Positions 25,356-34,818 of a stretch of 64,000 nucleotides of DNA are shown in pieces (within the stretch, counting starts at the first letter, position 1; every line of letters starts with the position of its first letter). The notes beneath the pieces are model-generated. The model worked only from the letters and a program-made list of their open reading frames with translations, was not told the DNA's origin and ran no database searches. A program made the position numbers and the translations under genes. Location of the stretch: assembly GCA_963855995.1 (NCBI GenBank), contig OY979717.1, forward strand, positions 8,233,290-8,297,289, written 5' to 3'. The stretch is from Muricea muricata. Lineage: Eukaryota; Cnidaria; Anthozoa; Malacalcyonacea; Plexauridae.

Positions 25356-28178
25356 TCACGTGGTAGAATGTCGACACAGCAGTTCATACTTTTTATATCG
25401 TAAAATGTTTTACCTGTTTTGAAATTCTTCACATGTACAATATTAAATATTCGTTCCATTTGTGGTAAACATACTAACTATATGCTAGGCTGGGACGTTA
25501 TCTAAGCAAGTTTCTATTACTCAGCGAATACTTGTCATTTAGTCTTTATACTGCCGTACTGTTTGTCGTAGATTTGTAAGGTAACCACGCTACATATTCA
25601 AACATAAACATGCATCAATTTGAAGAAAAATCTCAATGGAATGATTGCTACAAAGTGACCAAGTTCCATGTTCGTGTTTTTTTAAAATATCTACTTGTGT
25701 GATATAGCATTGATATTGTCGTGGAAAGAGTAAATTTGTAATGACTACTAACTATAAACGCGCACAATAAAATCATGAAGAGACCAGTTGGTGATGTCGT
25801 TTAATTAAATATGAACTGTGGCCCTTCTTCAGTACAGACCTACCTCATATAAACATGTTTTGTGATGTATTGTTTTTTGAATATCTTTAAAATATTCTTA
25901 AACACCATGCTCAAGGCATCTAACATCTGATTTCTTTGTTTTATCATGTGCATGTAAAAATGTCACTCAAAATATTCGCCCTATTTTTATGCAGTTTACT
26001 GCGTGAAACCAGCCAGTTCAGCGTTTTGATTGACCAGAAAATGCAATTGACTGGTTGCGATAATGGTATTGCCCTGCGTGATGCGATATGCGTGGACACA
26101 CAAACTTTACTTGGGTGGCCCTATACTGTCCATTCTCTATCCCTGTACTGTGTGACCTGGCCTGAGATCAGAACAATACCGTTATAGTAATTGTAATTAG
26201 TTAAATGATAATTCCCAGTTAGTTAAATGCTAGTCTACACGAGGTCTATGTTATACTGTAGTATATTTGTAAGTAAACGCATGGTTTGGGGGAAATTAGT
26301 CATTAAACCTCCACAAAACCCTCCCGAGGGACCTTTACAAAACCCTTCCGAGGCTTTCAGGGAGACTTAATGACATGATTTTCTGCAAACCGTGCGTTCA
26401 GTTTGTAAACGCATGATAGGCTAGGTAATAGGCGAGACAATGAAGGCATATCAAATTAAAACAAAGAATAATTAAGCGTTAATTATAAGTAAACAATAAA
26501 TGGATTAAACTGTTGTGTACACTATTCATGCACACTATTATATATTACATGCACACAGTATTCATGCACACTATTATATTGGATGAGGATGTTTAGTCTA
26601 AATATCCTTCATCCGGTATTCATGGGGTAGATACGATAGTGAACGTCCCTGTTAAGACAAAAGAAACTGAGGCTATCATGCGTTTATTTAAAAAATACCT
26701 CATTATATTCTGGTCGTTTAATTGGTTGATTATGGTCACGAGATATTAAATATAAAGTTCCATTTTCCAAGAGTGCAATGGAAAACGTTTCATTGCACTC
26801 CCACTCTTCTCCACAACACATTTCATCTTCCCACAATCCTCCGTGAATCTCATTATCTGTGGAAACGGTAAGACTAATGAGGAGGCGCTAGTTTAAGAGA
26901 TCAAAAAAGCCTCTGTGGAGGAGAGTGTAGCACTCCTAGGAATGCAATAGTTTTTTCCATTGCACTCTCACAATTCCCATCCGTCAAAAAGCTCTTCGTA
27001 CGGTCTTCGTAGTTTACTTTTGGCTGGTTTCGGTCTCGAGATGAATGCGAAATAATCCAAATACTAAAATACGACTCAAATGCGTGTTGTTTTAAGGTGA
27101 AAGATTGATGAAAATATTCTTACCATTGCACTCATTAACATTCATTATTTGCATACAATTATATAAATGTATATAAATATCAATCAACAAACTTTTTGAA
27201 ATAGATTTCGAAACAAACGTAAGCGATAAAAGTTTTATTGAAGAACAACGTTTCGAAGCCATCATGTACTCATTATCAAGTTCAAATAACAAATATAGTT
27301 AATTTTTACAGTTAAAATTGTTTAAATGACGTTTACAAATGACGTTGACAAATGACGTTTAATCAATTGCGCAAGTTAGTAAGTTCAAATTTATGCGCCA
27401 AGACGCACCAAAATATAATATATCAGCAAACAGACAAACAGATAAACTAAGACAAAGACAGGCAATCTAAACTAAAATACATAAAATATTTAAGTTAAGT
27501 AAATATGTGGCTTCGAAACGTTGTTCTTCAATAAAACTTTTATCGCTTACGTTTGTTTCGAAATCTATAAATATCTAGTTTATAAAATTACAATGCTATA
27601 GAAAAATTACGATGTAAAATTAATTAAACTAAGCCATGCATGCCCACGAAGAGCAGATATAAAAACGTCCTTAAATACGATACGTTTTATCTCTGCACTT
27701 AAATCATTCCAGATTTCTATTGCTGTTGTTATAAACGCTCTAGCAAGGAATGTTTTCTTGCAGACCGGATTCGTGAGAAGTAACTTCTCACTATTACACT
27801 TAGATGCATAGTTTTTCGAAAAGGATATTGGTTACGTTACTGATAGCTGATTACTGACCGTTTTCGTAATTGTTTGTATGTTTAATCTTCAATATTTTGC
27901 GTGAAACTGCTGCAGGTATGCTGTCAGAACTATAACTTCTGAAACTGCGCTAATTATCCTTGGATTAGGGATCCAAACTACTAAGTCTAAAATTAAAAAA
28001 AACTGAAATAAAAAAACTTTGAAAAAGAGTGTATATTCATGCAGTCAAATATTTTTGCAATGTGAAATCTTTTGAAATATTTCCAAAATGTGCAGGTGAC
28101 AGTAATAAAAACAGCAGAACTATTTAGCTACTATTTCATTTGTCAATCTACTGATATCAAACTCGGCAGTTTAATAGG
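25356..28178. other. Intergenic region with dispersed inverted repeats
   Basis: No host gene was recognised. Contents are the SRSF 3' UTR region (AATAAA near 25766), an imperfect palindrome at about 26277-26402 (CGCATGGTTTG and its complement), an inverted repeat of GAGTGCAATGGAAAA around 26770-26970, and the MITE at 27201-27568. The open frame at 25936-26187 shows no recognisable domain. Confidence 0.5.
27201..27568. mobile_element. Non-autonomous element with 61-bp inverted repeats
   Basis: Arms 27201-27261 and 27508-27568 are near-perfect inverted copies (ATAGATTTCGAAACAAACGT and complement). They enclose about 246 bp of AT-rich sequence with tandem TGACGTTTACAAATGACGTT-like motifs. There is no ORF. 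The superfamily is unknown because no convincing target duplication was found. Confidence 0.7.
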
Positions 28179-29945
28179 TTATGATACATTTCTGAAAATA
28201 GACCACGCAATTATGCAACACACGGCAGAGTGAAATCTGAAGAATATACTCAAAGGGTAGATTATGTATCCAACCGACTTCAAATCGTGTTGCATTTGTA
28301 TATTTCTTTCACCGGGTGTTGTAATATCCACGTCAAAAAAGAAAGAGTCCTGGACCCACAATGTAAAATTAGTGACCATCAGAAACAACACGCATTCACA
28401 AATCCACACAGAGCACCGGCCTTTCGTGCGTTTATGCCGACGTATGTTAACCAAAGTCGTTGTTTGAAATAAATGCTGCAGGATTGCTAAGATATCTGTT
28501 GCGAAGTCAAAAACGTGGCTAAAGCCACTTAATATTAAAGTATAAGAATGAAATAGTTCCCAAAGCACGATTCCTACCAGAGAAATATATAGTAAGATAT
28601 CTTCGTGATTCAGAGAAACCCTTTCGGGATTGCGTTGGTGGGACTGCAAAGATAATTCACAGATATAACATGCACAAATTTGAAAAAAGTAAAAGATGAA
28701 AATTGCAGCTGAGTACATTTTATGATATGCTTGATGTTTTGCACCAGTGGCCTTTGACATTACAACCAAAACTATAAACAAAACAGCAAAAATACCACCA
28801 ACAATAATGCCAAGGCCCGAGCGGGAATTATGCGATCTTGACCTTGTAATAGTAGCCGCACTGGCTATTACACTGTTTGCGTTACCATTCTCTGTCTCTG
28901 ATTGATGATTTGCATTTTCCGTCATAGAAGTGCAAGAACACGTAGAACAGTGGCGCTGAGGTAAAGACACGTTAGTAAATTGCGGTAACAAATCGTTCCA
29001 AATTTGATAAAACAAACTAGCAGCCAGTAACAAATATTCCACAAAAAGTATGGCAAAATATTCATCCATGTTTTCAAGTGGTATAGGATAATCTCTACAG
29101 CTTTCTACATTCAAAATTTCGCCAGCTTCATCGGAACACAATGTCCAAAACCATATTCCTAAATTTGCTCCCAGAAGATGTGCCAGGATAATTTGTATGT
29201 AAGGGCTATCTTCCGGAATTCTAGCTTCATAGAAGAAATGAAGAAATAGGATTTGTAACACAGTAAATATAGCTTTCATGACCTGTACAAGAGCGTCTAG
29301 TGCATGTCCACATGACACATAATTGATTACAAGACAAACACTATAGCCAAAGCTAGAAAAACCGAAGATATACGTGCCACCTTCATTAAAAAAGCGTAAA
29401 ATTGTACCACGCGAGTTCTTAAATGTCACCGTCTCGTATCTGTACGCAACTAGGTAGAACTTGAGAATAAGAGCTACGAACATACTAAAAATAACAAAAT
29501 ATTTTTGAATGTATTCAGCCAATGATATTTCATTCTTATTCTTAATTTTTAAAGCTACTACTAAATTGAGTACGACGGTAACGCCAAGGTACAGGTACAA
29601 ATATATGACACCAGTTTGTTGCTTAAAATAGCGACGGCGTCCATTTAGCGCGCGGGTTAATAAACAGCATGGTAGACAAAAACATCTCAAGATCGCTTGC
29701 AATTTTCGAATAAAATTCTCACGCCACGGACCGTCGTATGTATCCCGTATATTCATCCATAGTTCAAGTAATGTTGATACCAATGTACAGTACCACTCTT
29801 CTTGTATTATCCCTTCCGCAGGAGTTACAGGTCGGTATACTTCGCTGGTGTATCGTGATCCAAAGCTTTCTGTTCCCAGCAAATGTGATGATTCGCTTGG
29901 TTCGTTTGAGATAATGCTTTGTCTTGCGCTAGCCATGACGAACAT
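28179..29945 (-). CDS. Otopetrin-like proton channel 1, intronless
   Basis: A single-exon 588-aa protein; the start is the first ATG (MFVMASARQ), with an alternative ATG at codon 4. Otopetrins are 12-TM proton-selective channels forming dimers in the plasma membrane. Visible here are about twelve hydrophobic segments, a family-like block ILAHLLGANLGIWFW (human OTOPs have a matching H...N..W segment), EYLLLAASLFYQIW, and the family-typical C-terminus PLSIFFRFHSAVCC. A hydrophilic central linker (~330-370) carries a Cys cluster, HCSTCSC. The N-terminus (~60 aa) is polar and cytosolic by family knowledge. Human OTOP1 is about 612 aa, so the length fits. It is head-to-head with the next otopetrin, 382 bp apart. 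A lack of introns over 1.8 kb is unusual beside heavily spliced neighbours and suggests retroposition in the ancestry. Confidence 0.85.
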   Translation of the reverse strand: MFVMASARQSIISNEPSESSHLLGTESFGSRYTSEVYRPVTPAEGIIQEEWYCTLVSTLLELWMNIRDTYDGPWRENFIRKLQAILRCFCLPCCLLTRALNGRRRYFKQQTGVIYLYLYLGVTVVLNLVVALKIKNKNEISLAEYIQKYFVIFSMFVALILKFYLVAYRYETVTFKNSRGTILRFFNEGGTYIFGFSSFGYSVCLVINYVSCGHALDALVQVMKAIFTVLQILFLHFFYEARIPEDSPYIQIILAHLLGANLGIWFWTLCSDEAGEILNVESCRDYPIPLENMDEYFAILFVEYLLLAASLFYQIWNDLLPQFTNVSLPQRHCSTCSCTSMTENANHQSETENGNANSVIASAATITRSRSHNSRSGLGIIVGGIFAVLFIVLVVMSKATGAKHQAYHKMYSAAIFIFYFFQICACYICELSLQSHQRNPERVSLNHEDILLYISLVGIVLWELFHSYTLILSGFSHVFDFATDILAILQHLFQTTTLVNIRRHKRTKGRCSVWICECVLFLMVTNFTLWVQDSFFFDVDITTPGERNIQMQHDLKSVGYIIYPLSIFFRFHSAVCCIIAWSIFRNVS

Positions 29946-30327
29946 TCAATAAAACGTAGATTTTTCAGACTTCAGTTAATATGCACAACAAACTCTGTCA
30001 TAAACTATTTTGATTTCCAAGGCGCTTCAAGCGTTTTATTGGAGTCCATCAACTTTTATGATCCTTGTTGGCCATGTTGGGTTATATTTGCTTAATTGGT
30101 GTCAGTTGGGGGTCAGGTTTGTTAATCATACTTTGATTTGAAAGGTCTTAGCAAGTTCTAACACATTCCAGAGTAATACCCGAATTTTCTCGAAATATTA
30201 TTCCGGTAATTTAGCCGGAAGCAATACGATCGGGAATGATATCAAATTAAGTTTCAACGACTACCATCGAAATAGCGTATTCATTAATCAACCTCTCAGT
30301 CGCGAAATTCATTTGGTGTTTGTTGAT
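29946..30327. promoter_or_regulatory. Intergenic spacer between divergent otopetrin genes
   Basis: This 382-bp spacer between the start codons of two head-to-head otopetrin genes must contain both promoters unless upstream non-coding exons exist. It includes ATTATTCCGGTAATTTAGCC and an AT-rich context; no certain core element was assigned. Confidence 0.4.
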
Positions 30328-31995
30328 ATGGCTGGAAGTGGTAGAGTTGATCATCCTGTACCTCAAGATGCCTGGTATTTTGGCCTAGTAGCAACACTGT
30401 CTTCATACTGTTCGAACATGTGTGATTTATGTACTGGGCCATGTTTTTCAGTATTCGGTGGCAAACTGGAAGGCTTGCTTCGTTGCCTTTGTCTCCCTTT
30501 TATTGTAATCATACAAGCAGTAAACGAACAACGGGCATACTTCAAACAATCTGGTATAGTATATCTGTACTTATTTCTGACTACAACGGTGGTTGTTAAC
30601 TTAGTTGTTCCGCTGAGAAGAATCACTGTTCCTGTCGCTGAGAATATACAACAATATTTCGTGCTTGGATGTATAGTTTTAGCGATAGTGGGGATGCTGT
30701 ATTTGTGGTTATTCACCCGCGAAACGCTTACATATCACGATTGGAATATACGTGCAGGTTACCCACCAGAAGCTTTGATGCGTGTCTTTTATCAAGGCGG
30801 CCTATATCTTTTTGGGTTCCTTAGTTTTGGCTACAGTTTAAGCATTGCGATGGACCGTATAAATTGCGATGAAAAAGTAGTTCCCACAGTAAACATTATG
30901 AAAGCGTTGTACATTGTAGTGCAGACAGTATTCCTAAACAAATTCTATAAAGGTAGAATTCCAGACGACACAAGGTGGATACAAATTGTCCTGGCTCATC
31001 TTTTAGGAACTAATTTAGCATTGTGGTTTTGGACACTGTGTTCTGAAGAAATGAGTGAGTCGACAACATGCATTAGCTATCCCATTCCGCTTGGAAATAC
31101 CGAGAAAATTTTTTCGCCACTTTTCGTGGAATATTTATTGATAGCAGCCAGTTTGTTTTACCAAGTATGGAAAGATTTGCTTCCTACTCAAGCTGTCTCC
31201 GCGCCCCACTGTCAAACATGCACCTGTCAAATGTACGCGAAAAACGTGGAAGCGGATCAACGGCACGAAGAAAACCGTGGCTGGGAAAGAATAAGAGCCG
31301 TCATATCTCGCAACTCGGGACTTGGTATTGTTCTAGGCTGTAGTTTTGGTGTTATGTTTTTAGTTATGGTCATCACTTCTGCCTCGACGGGCGAGACACA
31401 TCAAATCTATCATCTTGCATATTCAGGGGGTATTATAACACTCTACCTTATGCAGATTTTTGCATGTTACATTATTTTGCTTTCTGCACAGTCGTTAGCC
31501 TGGGATAGGCAAAGAAATTCACTGGACCACGATGATACATTGCTGTACATTTCCCTTGTGGGTAGCCTGTTATGGGAAGGATTTCATCTGTACAGCTTGG
31601 TGTTAATTGAGTTTGATCCGAAGGCGAGAGATAAATCTGGGTCGCTTTCTAATACAGAAGTCCGTCACATCGACATGGCCGCAGACACACTTGCTATGCT
31701 GCAGTATGTATTTCAAACAATCACATTAATAAATGTACGGCGACATCAGCCGACAAGAGGTCAAAACACAAAATGGATCAGTCAGTGTGTTCTATCTCTG
31801 CTGACCACTAACATTGGCTTGTGGATTGAAAATTCATTTTTTGTTGAAATTATAATTACGACGCCTGGAGAGAAGTATACAACGATCCAGACAAATCTGA
31901 AACCTCTGGGATACATTCTTCATCCATTGAATATATTTTTTCGATTTCATTCTGCCGTTTGTTGCCTCATTACCTGGTCTATTTTCAGAGCGTAA
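30328..31995 (+). CDS. Otopetrin-like proton channel 2, intronless
   Basis: A single exon; the start is the ATG at 30328 (MAGSGRVDH), giving 555 aa. The frame is open slightly upstream but has no earlier ATG. Predicted role: plasma-membrane proton channel with 12 TM segments. Diagnostic blocks are YLFGFLSFGYS, ILAHLL-type VLAHLLGTNLALWFW, PLFVEYLLIAASLFYQVW and C-terminal HPLNIFFRFHSAVCC. The inter-lobe linker keeps a Cys cluster, HCQTCTC, like otopetrin 1. Nucleotides ~30640-31050 and ~31388-31620 are nearly identical to otopetrin 3, while the ends differ clearly, which suggests gene conversion. An AATAAA-type signal is present near 32226. Confidence 0.87.
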   Translation: MAGSGRVDHPVPQDAWYFGLVATLSSYCSNMCDLCTGPCFSVFGGKLEGLLRCLCLPFIVIIQAVNEQRAYFKQSGIVYLYLFLTTTVVVNLVVPLRRITVPVAENIQQYFVLGCIVLAIVGMLYLWLFTRETLTYHDWNIRAGYPPEALMRVFYQGGLYLFGFLSFGYSLSIAMDRINCDEKVVPTVNIMKALYIVVQTVFLNKFYKGRIPDDTRWIQIVLAHLLGTNLALWFWTLCSEEMSESTTCISYPIPLGNTEKIFSPLFVEYLLIAASLFYQVWKDLLPTQAVSAPHCQTCTCQMYAKNVEADQRHEENRGWERIRAVISRNSGLGIVLGCSFGVMFLVMVITSASTGETHQIYHLAYSGGIITLYLMQIFACYIILLSAQSLAWDRQRNSLDHDDTLLYISLVGSLLWEGFHLYSLVLIEFDPKARDKSGSLSNTEVRHIDMAADTLAMLQYVFQTITLINVRRHQPTRGQNTKWISQCVLSLLTTNIGLWIENSFFVEIIITTPGEKYTTIQTNLKPLGYILHPLNIFFRFHSAVCCLITWSIFRA

Positions 31996-32402
31996 ACGAA
32001 AAAAAGTTAGATTGTAATATTTTTATTTTTTAGGTTGTCAAAATTTGTACCTTGATTATGGAAAAATAGAAGATACAATAGAAGCCAACAGACTTCCTCA
32101 AATATGTGTTTACTGCTTACTATATTCAGTGTCAATGTAACGGTTGCATTATTCTTATTTGTATTTAGGCATTTTTATTTCAAGTTTCATTAGTCTAGAC
32201 AAGGATTCATATGTAGCATAATAACAATAAAAGTGCTAGTTCATCATGTTTAAAAAAAGATATGCCAAAAGAAATTTCTGGCAATGTCAGTGTTTCAGTT
32301 GCTAACAGTTGCTAATGGGCTACTTGTGGTGCAACTCGAAAAACTTTGTGTATATGACTATATGGAAAAATACAAAACAACTGCATGTAGTTCAATAGCC
32401 AA

Positions 32403-32545
32403 AGCAGTATTTTACGAGTTTCGAACGTATTTTTCCGAGCCCTGAAAGGGCGAGGAAAAATGCGAGAAACGAGTAAAATGCTCGGCCGGATTGTATGTCA
32501 AACCATTCAATGACATTTTTATTATATGACATACCTGAAAAAGAA
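32403..32545. repeat. MITE-like repeat, second copy fragment at 48961-49038
   Basis: It contains ATTTTACGAGTTTCGAACG and the inverse-like GAGAAACGAGTAAAAT, plus a GAGCCCTGAAAGGGC dyad. The segment GGATTGTATGTCAAACCATT reappears inverted at 48990-49015 as AATGGTTTGACATATAATCC, followed by the same TTTTACGAGTTTCGAACG motif, so it is a dispersed family. Confidence 0.6.
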
Positions 32546-32895
32546 CTTTTCCTTCGTTTTTCGGAGGATTTGCATGTATGTGGCCTTGTGAACGGCAAAT
32601 TATTTCAAGTGAAATGAGAACAACAATAAAACAAGTTGCGAGTTGCATACTAAATAAGGAAAAACCGTTTACACTGACATCATCATTCTTTAATCTGATT
32701 CGATAAAATATTACAAATACAAAAACCTGTCAATCAAGTTTTACATTTTTCATTTTGACTGCAAAAAGTCGGATTTTTGCTTCGTCTATACCAGAAAAAC
32801 CGGTATAGACAAGGGCAAATACGGCTTTATGCCTCAAGTGAAGCCAGCAGAAATGACGAATTTGGAGTACCAAGATGGCGGACAATCAGCATTTT

Positions 32896-33366
32896 CAATA
32901 GGGTGAAAGCTATTTCAGATACTTCGAAGCAGATCGGTCCCAGTACTTTCGTTAATTTTACACGGCTCAACAAAGGTCTTATAATATTGGCGCCTTTTGC
33001 GCCCGACGACTTTCAGGCTTTGGCTAAGCGTACTGTTTGGCTATATTAAAACTATTCTCACTCACTGAAACTGTATCTGCTTCACCAAATTTAGCTAAAG
33101 AGGGAGCGCGTAGCGCGACAATCATTACTCGCCCTTCGGGCTCACGCTTTAGCTAAATTTGGTGAAGTAGATACAGTCCCAGTGAGTGAGAATAGTTTTA
33201 ATATAGCAAAACAGTACGCTTAGCCAAAGCCTGAAAGTCGTCGGGCGCAAAAGGCGGCAATATTATAAGACCTTTGCTTGGCCGTGTGAAATTAATGAAA
33301 GTACTGGAACCGATCTGCTTCAAGGTATCTGAAACATAGAAATCTGAAATAGCCTTCACCTTTCAA
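32896..33366. mobile_element. Large palindrome (~470 bp)
   Basis: The two halves are near-perfect inverted copies. CTATTCTCACTCACTG near 33053 is mirrored near 33185, and GTCCCAGTACTTTCGTTAAT is mirrored near 33295. The central loop (about 33100-33150) holds GAGCGCGTAGCGCG and CGCCCTTCGGGCT sub-hairpins. It is probably a non-autonomous fold-back DNA element; no ORF or clear target duplication was seen. Confidence 0.7.
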
Positions 33367-34080
33367 TAGACAAATAAACTTCCTTATTTTAAGGAAATCT
33401 ACGGAAATTGAAAACTCAGCTTAAAAGATTACTCTTACACCCGCAAAGAACACTGGACCTGGAGTACCAAGATGGCGGCGATGACTTCAAAATTTTATTA
33501 TGTATGCGTGATCCAGTATTATACAGATCAATGCGTGTAATCTGCTCTCAGATTTTTCGTGTTCTCGTGACCTTATTTGGTAAAATGGCGTCATTGTCAT
33601 TTAATAAACAGTAATATAGAAGACGATTTTAATTATGTTTATTTACATAAAACTTGTATATGTACAATTGAGATGGCAATAGCATTTTACACTGTTCTTT
33701 AGTAACAAAAACAGTAAAAATATTGGAACCAAAGCTGAATTATCAAAACAGCTGAAATTACCAGACAAAATGAAAGTCTGCAGCATTGTACAATTTTGTA
33801 TAGAAAATGAAAAATGAGTTAATTTATGGAGCTTCAACAAGAAGAAATAGCAGCACGTGCGGGAATTTTTATTTCATTAGCTTTGCCACAAGGGCATCAT
33901 GGTCACAACAAAAACTAAACGTTAGCCAATTACTGTGGGCCCGTAATACATAGCCACCCTTCAACTTTTTTAACCCACGACATTCGGCAAAGCATTGACT
34001 TACACTTTTCATATGAGGGCTGGGTTCGAGTAAAGTTGCAAAGTTTGGAAAATCAAAAGCCCGACCTTACTGGGGCTCAG

Positions 34081-34241
34081 GGACGTAACTAGGACGTTAA
34101 TTGGGGGGGGGTATATTCATATATTCATGTTCTGCCCGACAGATTTCTTTTCAAATTGAGAAATTTGAATTTGATTTGAATAGAAACTCGTCTGGCAGAA
34201 CATGGATATATGAATATACCCCCCCCCCCCCCATTCCCCAA
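34081..34241. repeat. Hairpin with G-run and C-run arms
   Basis: GGGACGTAACTAGGACGTTA is mirrored by TAACGTTCTAGTTACGTCCC. Inside, a run of G faces a run of C and ATATTCATATATTCATGTTC faces its complement. Arms are about 70 bp. Confidence 0.7.
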
Positions 34242-34818
34242 TTAACGTTCTAGTTACGTCCCTGCTGGGAGCTTGGTAATCAATTTATGTTTCGGTCACT
34301 AATATGATTCTATCCCCAAGTATCCCCTAACCCTTAACCTTAATCAAACGCCTAACCCTATCCTCTTCTACCCCTAACCGTTGCCTTAGTTAACGAAACA
34401 TAAATTGATAACCGGGAGCGGTAGGGAGCTTCGTCCCAATTTCATCACGGATGTCAAACACAAAAGATCCTTATCTAGTCGCAAGGTGAAATTCTCGTCA
34501 ACCCTTTTCAGAAAATCGTGGGCTTTCACCTAATTTTCTCCGGGTACCCCGAAATATATGTGGTGATGAATCTGCGGCATCGATGCACCATCCATGCATC
34601 GTGATGAATCTATGGTTAAACCTCCTTATCGTCCTTATTTCAGCCACAATCTCTCGTGTGCGGCTAACTAAATTATTCCATTTCCTGAAATGCTTTTCCG
34701 GAAGTATTAACTATTGAACCGATATTAGGTTTCAGTAAATACCAAGACATAGCTTTGATTGTGTTTCTTGATATTGATCTGAAGTTGTTATTCGTATTCA
34801 ACTCAAGCATTGGATAGC

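Larger units (their letters stand above)
31996..34818. other. Intergenic region with several palindromic repeats
   Basis: No gene was recognised between otopetrins 2 and 3. It holds a MITE-like inverted repeat at 32403-32545, a 470-bp palindrome at 32896-33366, a G/C-run hairpin at 34081-34241, and an inverted repeat at 34276-34411 whose loop has CCCTAACCC-like runs. The short frames here match nothing I recognise. Confidence 0.55.

Noticed and set aside
25936-26187. 83-aa frame with a hydrophobic N-terminus like a signal peptide
   Set aside because: No splice partners, no homology recognised and no polyadenylation context. Too short and isolated to call a gene.
34318-34380. CCCTAACCC-like runs resembling telomere repeats
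   Set aside because: Units are irregular (CCCCTAACCCTTAACC, CGCCTAACCC) and short, and they lie in the loop of a dispersed inverted repeat between two genes. It is not a telomere or a clear interstitial telomeric array.
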